DNA of 31,375 nt from Deltaproteobacteria bacterium (GTDB taxonomy: Bacteria > Desulfobacterota > Desulfuromonadia > Desulfuromonadales > BM103), in contig JAGXHL010000080.1 of NCBI GenBank assembly GCA_024636215.1, positions 1 to 31,375 on the forward strand, read 5' to 3'. The notes beneath the pieces are model-generated. The model was not told where the DNA came from, did not search any database, and saw only the letters and a list, made by a program, of their open reading frames with translations. The translations under genes and the position numbers were made by a program. Below, piece after piece: positions 8,575 to 16,870 of this stretch. Each line of letters begins with the position of its first letter. Positions within the stretch are counted from its first letter, which is position 1.

Positions 8575-9381
8575 ATGTCGACTGGCCAGGCCATCTATCT
8601 GCTTTCCGATGCAACCGGTGAAACCGCCGAAAAAATGGTTTTGGCGGCGATGACCCAGTTTCGTGACAAGCCGGTACGTATGATTCGCGTCAACAACGTG
8701 CGTACCAAGAATCAGGTGTATGAATCTCTCGATGAGGCTCTTGCCTGTGGCGCACTGGTCGTTTACACCATTGTTAACAGAGAGCTCGCCCAGCTGACCC
8801 ATGACGAATGTGACAGTTTAGGCTTAATCAGTCTCGATCTGCTGACACCGCTTTTGATGAAGGTTGCTCACTTTGTGGGTCGTTCGCCGAAAGAGACCCC
8901 TGGTCTGTTGCATGGTGTTGACGAGGCTTATTTTCGACGTATTGAAGCGATCGAGTTTACGGTTAAACAGGATGATGGACAAGAACCTCGCAATCTCTAC
9001 CAGGCCGACATCGTACTGGTGGGGATCTCCCGGACCAGCAAGACGCCGCTTTCCATCTATCTGGCGCACCGCGGCTGGAAGGTTGCCAACGTCCCGCTGG
9101 TGAAAGGGATTGACCCGCCAGCAGAACTTTTTGAGATCGACCCGAAGCGGATTGCAGCCTTGATCATTGACCCCCAGCGACTGGTTGAGGTGCGAGCCGC
9201 GCGCTTGCGCAACCTGGGGCAGGATCCCAGGGCGGCGTATGCCGATTATGAAGAGATTGCAGAAGAGCTGAAGTTTGCCAAGAAGTTTTTCCGTGGTTAT
9301 CCCTGGGCGGTGATTGATGTTTCCAGTAAGGCCGTTGAAGAAACTGCGAATGAGGTTCTGGTTCGTTTAGGGCTGAAATAG
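8575..9381 (+). CDS. PEP synthase/PPDK regulatory protein (bifunctional kinase/pyrophosphorylase, DUF299)
   Basis: This family switches phosphoenolpyruvate synthase or pyruvate phosphate dikinase off by ADP-dependent phosphorylation of a Thr, and on again by phosphate-dependent release of the phosphate as pyrophosphate. The 268-residue product has the family N-terminus ([15 protein letters not shown]), a central conserved [12 protein letters not shown], the P-loop GISRTSKT at residues 150-157, and [12 protein letters not shown] after it. A GTG lies one codon before the ATG; I choose the ATG because GAGGA is spaced best for it. Sequence alone does not say whether PpsA or PPDK is the target. 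It stands alone, between divergent prmA and the two-component genes. Confidence 0.92.
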   Translation: MSTGQAIYLLSDATGETAEKMVLAAMTQFRDKPVRMIRVNNVRTKNQVYESLDEALACGALVVYTIVNRELAQLTHDECDSLGLISLDLLTPLLMKVAHFVGRSPKETPGLLHGVDEAYFRRIEAIEFTVKQDDGQEPRNLYQADIVLVGISRTSKTPLSIYLAHRGWKVANVPLVKGIDPPAELFEIDPKRIAALIIDPQRLVEVRAARLRNLGQDPRAAYADYEEIAEELKFAKKFFRGYPWAVIDVSSKAVEETANEVLVRLGLK

Positions 9382-9476
9382 GTTGCTGACTGCCCCGTTG
9401 AAAGGGTCGGTTCATTAAAAGAAAGCTGTTGACATCTAACAGGCAATAAAGAAGAGCATTCAGAGGAGAAACTATT

Positions 9477-10148
9477 ATGCGAATTCTGGTAGTGGAAGAC
9501 GAAAAGAAAGTCGCCAGCTTTATTCAGCGAGGTCTGGAGGGTGAAGGCTTCTCAGTGGATGTGGCTTATGATGGCGAATCCGGCGTTGAGATGGGCAGCC
9601 AGAGCAGTTACGACCTGATCCTTATGGATATCATGCTGCCGAAGATGGACGGCTTGCAGGCGATCAACGCTTTACGTGAAAAGGGGGTTGAGAGTCCGGT
9701 TCTCTGTCTGACCGCCAAAGATACGGTTGAAGATATTGTCGCCGGGCTCGATTCGGGCAGTGACGATTACCTGACCAAGCCCTTCGCCTTTGCGGAGCTT
9801 TTAGCCCGTGTGCGTGCCCTGGTGCGTCGTGGCACTCAGGAGCGCGGCGCGGAAATTACCTACGCCGACCTGCGTCTAGATCCGGTGGCCCACAAGGTCT
9901 GGCGCAGTGATGTCGAGATTGACCTGACTGCCAAGGAGTATGCCCTGCTGGAGTTCTTCATGCGTAACCCGGAGACGACTCTGACGCGCACCATGATTGC
10001 CGAGCATGTCTGGGATTACACCTTTGATTCCTTTACCAACATTATTGATGTTTATGTCAATTATCTGCGCAAGAAGGTCGATCGCGATTACACCAAGAAA
10101 TTGATTCACACCGTGCGCGGAATCGGTTACGTCCTCAAGGAGGATTAG
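9477..10148 (+). CDS. OmpR/PhoB-family response regulator
   Basis: This DNA-binding response regulator has 223 residues. The receiver domain (residues 1-115) has the acidic pocket ED at 7-8, the phosphoacceptor D51 in LILMDIMLP, T79 and K101. The C-terminal winged helix (about 125-222) ends with the family signature IDVYVNYLRKKVDR and HTVRGIGYVL. A GAGGAG site lies eight bases before the ATG. A consensus -35 (TTGACA at 9429-9434) precedes it, but I see no good -10 at the right distance. The stop is followed after 2 bp by the sensor kinase gene, so both are made from one message. The signal is unknown; CusR/QseB-like regulators are the closest class. Confidence 0.93.
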   Translation: MRILVVEDEKKVASFIQRGLEGEGFSVDVAYDGESGVEMGSQSSYDLILMDIMLPKMDGLQAINALREKGVESPVLCLTAKDTVEDIVAGLDSGSDDYLTKPFAFAELLARVRALVRRGTQERGAEITYADLRLDPVAHKVWRSDVEIDLTAKEYALLEFFMRNPETTLTRTMIAEHVWDYTFDSFTNIIDVYVNYLRKKVDRDYTKKLIHTVRGIGYVLKED

Positions 10149-10150
10149 TT

Positions 10151-11611
10151 TTGGGCCCTTCGCTCATTTGGTCGATCCGGGTCCGTCTTACCTTCTGGTA
10201 CGCTATGACACTGGCTGTCATCCTGGCAGTCAGTGCTCTTTTTTCGTATCACTATTTTTCCCATAACCTCCGCGAGCAGGTGGATCGGCAGGTCAGGGAA
10301 ATCGCACGCACCCTTGATCAACACCATGCGGAAATTATTGCAGAAAACGGCGAAAAACAGAGTTGCCTTGGCTTGCAAAATCTGACCCACAGTAACAACT
10401 GGGGTGCCTACCTGGAGTTGCGAGACGCGAGCCTGCAGAGAATCTGTGCTTCGGACAACCTGCTTGATCGTGAACTGCCTTTTGGCCCGGTGGCGCGTCA
10501 GCAGGTGCGTTGGCTCGCTGAACACCTGGAAACGGTTGAACTGCCCAATGGCGAGCTTTTGCGCCTGCTTTCCGCACCTCTTGTGGAAGATGACCGTTTG
10601 CTCGGTGTCGTCCAGGTCGCTCAGGAACTCGGACCTTTACAGGAGACCATTGAAGAGCTGCGTCTGATCTACCTGGTGGTCGGGCCTTTCGCGATCTTCT
10701 GGCTCTGTCTTGGTTGCTGGTTGCTGGCGGAGAGAACCATCGCTCCCATTATTGAAGTCACCGAGGCGGCACAGGGGATTACTGCTGATAATCTTTCGCG
10801 GCGGCTCCCTCCGGGTAATTATAAGGATGAGCTCTCGCAGATGGTGGTCAGTCTGAATCAGATGCTGGATCGCCTCGATAAATCGTTTCGCCGGGTCCGC
10901 CAGTTTTCCGGTGATGCGTCCCATGAACTGCGTACGCCGTTGACCATTCTGCGCGGCGAAACGGAGGTCACCCTGCGTTGGGCCAAGACACCGGAAGAGT
11001 TTCGCGACATGCTGCACTCCAATATGGAAGAGATCGATCGCATGGAGCGGATCATCGAAAGCCTGCTGACTTTGGCGAAAAGCGAGGTCGGTGAACTGAC
11101 GCTGGAGATGAAAGAGCTCAGCCTGAGTGATCTGGTGCAGGATCTTTATCTGCAGAGCAGCATCCTCTGTGAGCCAAAGCAGATCGAGGTTGAACTGCTT
11201 CTTGAGGTTGAAAAGGAGATTCGCATCCGCGGTGATGAGCTGAGGCTGCGACAGATGTTTCTCAACCTGATCTCCAACGCCATCAAGTATACACCTGAAG
11301 GGGGGCGCCTGGAGATCGGCATGAAAATGGCCAATGACTTTGCTGTGATTGCCATCAATGATTCAGGCATAGGTATTTCGGAAGAGCACCTTGCGCACAT
11401 CTTCGATCGTTTTTACCGGGTTGATAAAGCGCGCAATCGTATGGACGGCGGCACGGGGCTGGGGCTGGCGATTGTCAAGTGGATTGCCGAAGCTCACGGC
11501 GGCAGCATCCAGGTTTCTTCCAAAGTTGGCAAGGGCAGTTCTTTTTCTGTGCGCTTGCCACTCAAAGGGCCTGAAGAGGGCAAGCATCCCCGCTCAACGA
11601 TTCTGGAATAA
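10151..11611 (+). CDS. Two-component sensor histidine kinase (CusS/QseC-like, HAMP-HisKA-HATPase)
   Basis: This is the membrane sensor partner of the preceding response regulator, 486 residues. Membrane helices lie at about 12-35 and 172-193, enclosing a periplasmic sensor region of about 135 residues. HAMP follows at about 193-245, then the dimerisation domain with H258 in FSGDASHELRTPL, and the ATPase domain with N376 (N box), DSGIG at 404-408 and GGTGLGL at 433-439. The start codon is TTG: AAGGAGG at the end of the regulator gene is spaced correctly for it, and the family N-terminus (RVRLTFWYAM) begins there. The ligand cannot be inferred. The downstream DegP protease suggests an envelope-stress role, but a terminator and a separate promoter lie between. 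Confidence 0.93.
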   Translation: MGPSLIWSIRVRLTFWYAMTLAVILAVSALFSYHYFSHNLREQVDRQVREIARTLDQHHAEIIAENGEKQSCLGLQNLTHSNNWGAYLELRDASLQRICASDNLLDRELPFGPVARQQVRWLAEHLETVELPNGELLRLLSAPLVEDDRLLGVVQVAQELGPLQETIEELRLIYLVVGPFAIFWLCLGCWLLAERTIAPIIEVTEAAQGITADNLSRRLPPGNYKDELSQMVVSLNQMLDRLDKSFRRVRQFSGDASHELRTPLTILRGETEVTLRWAKTPEEFRDMLHSNMEEIDRMERIIESLLTLAKSEVGELTLEMKELSLSDLVQDLYLQSSILCEPKQIEVELLLEVEKEIRIRGDELRLRQMFLNLISNAIKYTPEGGRLEIGMKMANDFAVIAINDSGIGISEEHLAHIFDRFYRVDKARNRMDGGTGLGLAIVKWIAEAHGGSIQVSSKVGKGSSFSVRLPLKGPEEGKHPRSTILE

Positions 11612-11638
11612 CTTTTTTATCAGCAGTCTTTGTGCGCA

Positions 11639-11680
11639 TTCGGCCAACCACTCCCTTGTGGTTGGCCGAATTGCGTTTTT
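11639..11680 (+). terminator. Rho-independent terminator after the two-component operon
   Basis: A perfect 13-bp stem (TTCGGCCAACCAC at 11639-11651 and its complement at 11658-11670) with a 6-nt loop is followed by TTGCGTTTTT. It separates the kinase gene from the DegP gene. Confidence 0.92.
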
Positions 11681-11695
11681 CTTCAAGCACGGCAA

Positions 11696-11723
11696 TTGAC
11701 AGTCCGAGAGAGGGTATTACATT
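11696..11723 (+). promoter_or_regulatory. Candidate promoter of the degP-like gene
   Basis: A consensus -35 TTGACA (11696-11701) is followed after 16 bp by TACATT (11718-11723), four of six matches to the -10. It lies just after the upstream terminator and about 70 bp before the coding start. Confidence 0.45.
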
Positions 11724-11790
11724 TAATAGAAGCCGTAACGGCAATACCTGCAAACGCAATGTTCTTGTCAAGGTTTCACTGGAGGAAGCT

Positions 11791-13185
11791 ATGCATAGGC
11801 TGCATCGGATCAAAATCCTTTTTATGGCGCTTGTCCTGGTGTTCTGCTGGGGGTTGCCAGCGAACGGTCAACCGACTGATTTTGTCACGCTGGCCGCGCA
11901 GCTCAAGCCGTCAGTGGTTAATATCAGTGCCGCCAAAACAGTCGAATCACGCTCCCCTGCATTTCGTGGCCCGAGGGCTCCCGGCGGGCAAGACCTCTTC
12001 GATGAATTTTTTGACCGGTTTTTTAACGAAATGCCAAGATCATCGCGTAAGGCGCAATCGCTCGGCTCCGGTTTTATTATTTCCGGGGATGGCTACATCC
12101 TGACCAATGATCATGTGGTGGACGGGGCCGATGAGATTACCGTCAAGCTCTCCGACGGTCGCGAGTTCAGTGGTGAAGTCCGCGGCCTCGACCCCAAGCT
12201 TGACCTGGCGCTGATCAAGATCGAAGCCGGAGAAGATCTGCCGGTTGCCAGACTTGGAGAAAGTGATGGCATCAGGGTCGGCGAGTGGGTGATGGCCATC
12301 GGCAACCCTTTTGGACTGGAACAGACTGTTACCGTGGGCATCGTTTCGGCCAAGGGGCGGGTGATCGGTGCGGGGCCCTATGATGATTTCATTCAAACTG
12401 ATGCCTCGATCAACCCGGGCAACTCCGGAGGGCCGTTATTCAATATGCAAGGTGAGGTTGTAGGCATCAATACCGCGATCGTTGCCGGGGGACAGGGCAT
12501 TGGTTTTGCCATTCCGGTTAATATGGCCAAGCAGATTATTCCTCAGCTGCGTGAGGAGGGTCATGTCACCCGTGGCTGGCTCGGGGTGACCGTGCAGGCG
12601 CTGAACCAGGAGTTGGCAGATTCTTTCGGCCTTGAAACCACCCAGGGTGCTCTGGTCAATGAGGTCATCAAGGATTCTCCAGCTGACGCAGCCGGTCTTA
12701 AGCGTGGCGATATTATTCTGACCTTTGATGGCAAGCTGATCAAGCAACTGAATGATTTGCCGCAGTTGGTCGCGGCAACAAGCGTGGATAAAACCGTCAA
12801 GGTCGAAATCTTCCGGGACGGCAAGCAGCGTGAAGTGAAAGTCAAAATTGGCAGGCTCGAAGACGCCGCTGGCGGGTTTGTCGCTACAGACAGGCAGGAT
12901 AAAGATGTCCTCGGCATTACCGCTGCCGACGTCACGCCGGAACTGGCTGCACGTTACGGCCTGGAAGGGACCGAGGGTATTCTTGTGGTGGGGATTGATG
13001 CCGAAGGTCCTGCCGCCGAGGCGAACCTGCATGTGGGCGATCTGATCCTGGAAGCTGACGGCAAGCCGGTCGGCTCGGTCAAGGCTTTCGGCGAGATCCT
13101 TGATTCACTGCAGAAAGGCAAGGTTTTACGTCTTTTGATTCAGCGTAAGGGGACCCTGCTCTATACTACGGTCAAGTTTGGCTAA
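11791..13185 (+). CDS. Periplasmic serine protease, DegP/HtrA (Do) family
   Basis: This 464-residue protein degrades or refolds misfolded envelope proteins. A signal peptide (hydrophobic residues 8-22, cleavage near PANG) directs it to the periplasm. The trypsin-like domain has the catalytic triad H108 (TNDHVVDG), D138 (LDLALIKI) and S212 (NPGNSGGPL). Two PDZ domains follow at about 265-350 and 370-460, each with a GL/DLIL-type ligand loop. The frame is open 53 codons further upstream, through the terminator, but GGAGGA at 11781 and the signal peptide fix the start at 11791. It has its own promoter candidate behind the two-component system, whose regulator may control it. Confidence 0.94.
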   Translation: MHRLHRIKILFMALVLVFCWGLPANGQPTDFVTLAAQLKPSVVNISAAKTVESRSPAFRGPRAPGGQDLFDEFFDRFFNEMPRSSRKAQSLGSGFIISGDGYILTNDHVVDGADEITVKLSDGREFSGEVRGLDPKLDLALIKIEAGEDLPVARLGESDGIRVGEWVMAIGNPFGLEQTVTVGIVSAKGRVIGAGPYDDFIQTDASINPGNSGGPLFNMQGEVVGINTAIVAGGQGIGFAIPVNMAKQIIPQLREEGHVTRGWLGVTVQALNQELADSFGLETTQGALVNEVIKDSPADAAGLKRGDIILTFDGKLIKQLNDLPQLVAATSVDKTVKVEIFRDGKQREVKVKIGRLEDAAGGFVATDRQDKDVLGITAADVTPELAARYGLEGTEGILVVGIDAEGPAAEANLHVGDLILEADGKPVGSVKAFGEILDSLQKGKVLRLLIQRKGTLLYTTVKFG

Positions 13186-13260
13186 TTTTTTCTACTATGG
13201 TTTGATGCGGCCGCCGCTGCTTTAACGTGGGCTTAGTTCGTCCAATAAGCGTAATAAATA

Positions 13261-13287
13261 ATGCCCGGCTGGATTCCAGCCGGGCAT
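13261..13287 (-). terminator. Terminator between degP-like gene and porin gene
   Basis: A perfect 12-bp stem (ATGCCCGGCTGG at 13261-13272, complement at 13276-13287) has a 3-nt loop. On the minus strand it is followed by TATTTATTA, so it best serves the cytochrome-porin operon, but it lies between convergent genes and may act both ways. Confidence 0.75.
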
Positions 13288-13319
13288 AACAAGAGACAAA
13301 ACGATTTCAGCTTTGCTGT

Positions 13320-15653
13320 TTAGAAACGGTAACCGAAGCCAAGGTAACCGTAGTAGGCTTCACCGTCTTCATCGCCGTAGACATAGTCTTCATCGCTGAT
13401 GAATTTGTCGTAGGTGAGGGAGGCTGTGGTGTAGCAGCTGGGTGTGAAGTTGTAGGTGCCTCCCACGGTTACCTGGATTTGTTCATAGGACAGGTCGGAG
13501 TAGCTGTCGATATTATTGTTCTGTTCCCAGGTGTCGTAATTTGTCGGGGCATATTGTCCCGGGGGTGCCGCAGATTCATTGAGCGGGGTTAAGGTGTCTT
13601 CCCTGAGGACTGATGCCCTCTCGGTAAAGTCGCCCCAATCCCAACTGTCCTCGGCGTTGTTGTAGGTGAAGCCCGCGTTGAGAGCGAGTTTCTCTGTTGC
13701 CTGGTAATCCATGTTGATTGCAAGAGTGTGGACGTCAGAATCGTATTCAGCGGTGTTGCAGATCGAGCCAAACTGGCCCGACGAGACGTCGTTCGCTCAG
13801 CCATGGTACCAGCCGACACACATCTGGTTCTCCGTCTCCTGCTTGTTGAAGGTGTAGGCCATGGTCAGGTTCAGCTTGCCATTGGGTGCATAATAGAGTG
13901 AGGCTCCCGGAACATAGGTGCTTTGTTCGTATTGGACCTCGTCGTTCTCCTCGTAACGAACCCTGGCGAACATGGTGGCTGCCAGATTGGTCGATGGCGA
14001 CCATGTCGCCGACATCTTGCCCTCGTGGACTTCATCCGGCAGGCTGGTAGATGACAGTTGTCGATTCGGATAGACATCCGTCCAGTACCAGGTTTTAGTC
14101 GCATCGGTTGCAGAGAAAGCAGAGGTATTGTAGTACCATAATCCCGAGCCAAAGCCGTCAGGTGTGGCGCCTCCTGCCAGGTCGCCCTGCGCGATGCCGA
14201 TATGAGCGCCGGCCATTGGATCATCAATGTCCTGGTAGGTGTAGCTGACGTTGCCTGAGAACTCTTTATTGATGCGGGATTTGAGTGCGACCTTGAAGGT
14301 GTTGGTCTCTGTTTCACCAAACTCTTCTTCATCGCGATCAACCTCTTCGTAGTCGTAGCCAAAACGTAGCGTGGTTCCCCTTGCTAACCGGTAAACAACG
14401 TCGAAACCAATCTCGTTGACATCTCTTTCTTCAGCCGAGTGGTATTCGTCTGACACGTCTCCTGGCCAGGCACCGACTCCTTCACGTGCGGGGTAGTAGA
14501 TAGTGTTCCCGTCTGCATCGATGGTGTATCGGCTGCCATGTAATGACAGACGGAACGCGCCGAGCTTTGTGGCGATCTTGCCGCCGAACGATTCGTACTC
14601 GGTTTTCAGATCGTCACCCTGCTGAAGCTGGTACTCGTTCTGAGTCGACGACTTGGAGCTTTCCACATCGGATTTCACATAACTGGCAGTAATGCTGGTA
14701 TTCTGAGGGAGGTCCACTCGCGCCTTCAGCTTGTGGCTGTCTTTGTCCGAGTCAGGGGTGCGGGCATAGGGGAATTCCCCGGCTTCATAAAGGAGATTGA
14801 AGGCGGTCGGATTGCCAGCATCTTCGTAATAACGGACTGGAGTCGCACCGTCTTCCGAGAAGGTCCGCTTCAGAAATTCGTAATCGACTGTAACCGGGCC
14901 AAATTTTCCGGTTGCGCCAAACGTGTAATCTTCCGTGCTTTCATCAATCTTCTTGCCGTTGGCAGAGACATGGCAAGTGTCACACTTGGTTACGCCGATG
15001 GCCTGCTCCAGGCCTTCGCGGGTTTCTATCCGCATGCCGGCATGGAAGGTCACGTTGGGAAGATTCGGCAGGGTCAAGTCAGTTTCGCTCTGCAGTTCCC
15101 GGCGGGTTACGATGTAGTTGTTGTCCAACTCCTGCTGATAGGCTTCGGCGGCATCATAATTGATCGTCCCGCCGCCGACTGTTGTTGATTCACCTGCTTC
15201 GCCCAGTTCGGCAAAGATCTTGTCCGTCATGACGGAGGGCTGTCCTCCACCTGTGTCGCCGCGACCGGTTGCCCCCATTTGATCAAGGGTCTCGTGATCC
15301 TTCCAGTGTTCCAGAACCTGGTAGTCGGCCCCCAGCCGCAGAATCCGGTTCAGGTCCAGGTCCAGATTGTATTTCTGGTCCCGAGGTCCGTTAATGTCGG
15401 CATCAAGTTCGAGTACGGAGTTTTCTCCGAGCATTGATTCAAGGGAAACTTTGGGCGCAAAGCTGAGGCCATCTTCAGACCTGCCCTTGGCATATTCGTT
15501 GACGCGTGCGGGATTGTCCTTTGTGTCCAAACCTGAAACACCGATCTCCACCTGTCCGCTATAAGCTTTGTCTTCTGCGACAGCTGCGGTGGTGATCGTC
15601 ACTAAGGTCAGGACAGACAACACAGCAAGCAGCCATTTATGGCATCTCTTCAT
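13320..15653 (-). CDS. MtrB/PioB-family outer-membrane porin with one in-frame UGA (possible selenocysteine 619)
   Basis: Proteins of this family form a beta-barrel sleeve that holds a decaheme cytochrome across the outer membrane for extracellular electron transfer. A signal peptide (cleavage probably after AVA at residue 26) is followed by amphipathic beta strands throughout and a final aromatic residue (GYLGFGYRF), the usual barrel-assembly signal. Read through, it would have 777 residues, near the family length. The frame is interrupted once, by TGA at 13797-13799 (codon 619), within MCVGWYHG-UGA-ANDVSSG. The frame continues intact for 158 codons. A SECIS-like hairpin lies just after the UGA. 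A CDTCH heme motif sits at residues 224-228, unusual in a barrel. AGGAGG precedes the start and the decaheme gene ends 16 bp upstream. It is a selenoprotein, a fresh pseudogene or a sequencing error; terminating at 618 would remove the last strands and the assembly signal. Confidence 0.8.
13762..13782 (-). promoter_or_regulatory. SECIS-like hairpin downstream of the in-frame UGA
   Basis: In the minus-strand transcript GUCGGGCCA pairs with UGGCUCGAU around a GUU loop: nine contiguous pairs, seven Watson-Crick and two G-U. The loop begins 23 nt after the UGA. Known bacterial SECIS elements have an apical loop about 16-37 nt after the UGA with a G in the first two loop positions, and this fits. 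The two G-U pairs become A-C mismatches in the opposite strand, so the structure is specific to the coding transcript. No bulged U as in the E. coli fdhF element is seen. Confidence 0.42.
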
Positions 15654-15669
15654 GTTTATCCTCCTTAAG

Positions 15670-16635
15670 TTAACGTGTCAGACCGCCACCATTGAGCGGT
15701 TGCGATGGGTAATCGCTGCCGTGAACAACCTTATGACAGGTCGTGCACTTGGTGCCGAACGAAGTCTGGAAGCCTTCACTGCCATGTGCCTCGTTGACGA
15801 TATCTGCCGCCGCGGTCGGGGTTCCGCCAGTGGGGACATAATTCGACTCACGCAAAAGATGGAAGTGTCCCTCATGACATTGCAGGCAGAGGAAAGGCTC
15901 ATTTTGGACCAGCAGGTTGTTGGCGACGGAACCGTGCGGATCATGACAGATGGTGCAGTCATCTTCGACTGGCGCATGACCGAACACGAATGGGCCCTGG
16001 TAACGGCTGTGACAGTCAAGACACAGGTCGTTGGTACGCTCGTCAGTATTGAGCTCGCCATGCGGGTTGTGGCAGTCGCCGCAGGTCATCTTGCCTTCCT
16101 TGATCGGATGATGGGAAGGGAAGTTGGTCTTGGCCATCTGCTCCTGGTGACAGGAGAAGCATAGCTCGGGGTCCTGCTGCTTGAGGGCGGACTTGCCGCC
16201 GCCATGGATTGAGTGACAGTCGTTACAGCCAACATCGCTCAAGGCGTGCTCGCTGTGCGTCCAGTCCATCAATTTGCCGTCAGTGTGACACTTGGCACAA
16301 ACTGCTGCGGATTCTTCGGGCAGGAGTTCGCCAAATTTGAGAATTTGGCTGTTGTCATCCGAGTCGACATGCAGGCTGCCGCCGCCATGGCAGGCTTCGC
16401 AGCCTTCGCTGCCGCCCATATATTCGAACCCGGCCAGGCGCGAGTGAACCCCTGCGCTCATACCTTCGTGACACTCCACGCAGGCCTCCTGGCCCACGGA
16501 AGTTGCACCGTCAATGACTGGTAATGTCAGCTGCTTCTCCCTGATTGCTCCGGTGGCACATGCCCCCAGAAACAGTAACAGGGGAAGGAGCTTGACCAGC
16601 CAGGACGTCCTGGATAGTGATACCTTCCTATGCAT
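15670..16635 (-). CDS. Decaheme c-type cytochrome lipoprotein, DmsE/MtrA/PioA family
   Basis: This multiheme electron carrier would sit inside the porin encoded next to it and pass electrons across the outer membrane. Its 321 residues carry ten CXXCH heme sites, beginning at C52, C79, C113, C137, C159, C185, C205, C227, C250 and C297, with the regular spacing and distal His residues of the MtrA family. The N-terminus has a lipobox L23-G24-A25-C26, so the protein is probably lipid-anchored, unlike soluble Shewanella MtrA. AAGGAG precedes the ATG. It is the first gene of a two-gene operon with the porin. No outer-surface MtrC/OmcA-type cytochrome is encoded here, so the conduit may work with a partner from elsewhere or in the inward direction. 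Confidence 0.94.
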   Translation of the reverse strand: MHRKVSLSRTSWLVKLLPLLLFLGACATGAIREKQLTLPVIDGATSVGQEACVECHEGMSAGVHSRLAGFEYMGGSEGCEACHGGGSLHVDSDDNSQILKFGELLPEESAAVCAKCHTDGKLMDWTHSEHALSDVGCNDCHSIHGGGKSALKQQDPELCFSCHQEQMAKTNFPSHHPIKEGKMTCGDCHNPHGELNTDERTNDLCLDCHSRYQGPFVFGHAPVEDDCTICHDPHGSVANNLLVQNEPFLCLQCHEGHFHLLRESNYVPTGGTPTAAADIVNEAHGSEGFQTSFGTKCTTCHKVVHGSDYPSQPLNGGGLTR

Positions 16636-16814
16636 GATTTCTCCTTTTCAAACTTAAGTTCCTCAATTGAATGAAAGTAACCTTCTCCGGCTGATATCGG
16701 TACACAAACCTCCTTTCTGTAATGCGTCACCCGGAGTGGTGTGAAACGGTCCATTAGACTTCTGCAATCTGTTGTACAATAGGAGTATTTGGTGATAGGG
16801 TAAAACGAATCATT

Positions 16815-16844
16815 CTTATGCTGGGTATAAGCAACCTTTATAAT
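16815..16844 (+). promoter_or_regulatory. LysR-type operator with T-N11-A dyad and overlapping -10 box
   Basis: CTTATGCTGGGTATAAG (16815-16831) is a perfect five-base dyad with the T-N11-A signature of LysR-type regulators. A consensus TATAAT (16839-16844) follows and would serve the LysR gene at 16871. Binding there would cover the -35 region, consistent with autoregulation, and would act on the divergent cytochrome operon from about 180 bp upstream of its start codon. Confidence 0.5.
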
Positions 16845-16870
16845 ATTTAATACAATATTCGGATTATTGG

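Noticed and set aside
13320..13712. A separate 130-residue gene starting at the internal ATG 13712
   Set aside because: It is in the same frame as the interrupted porin, the codons between 13713 and 13796 are also open and barrel-like, and no ribosome binding site or signal peptide precedes the ATG.
13589..14004. Frames at 13589-13819 and 13747-14004 on the minus strand as evidence of a frameshift in the porin
   Set aside because: Their peptides are Arg/Ser-rich and not barrel-like; the true reading frame continues in phase across the TGA, so the lesion is a stop codon and not a frameshift.
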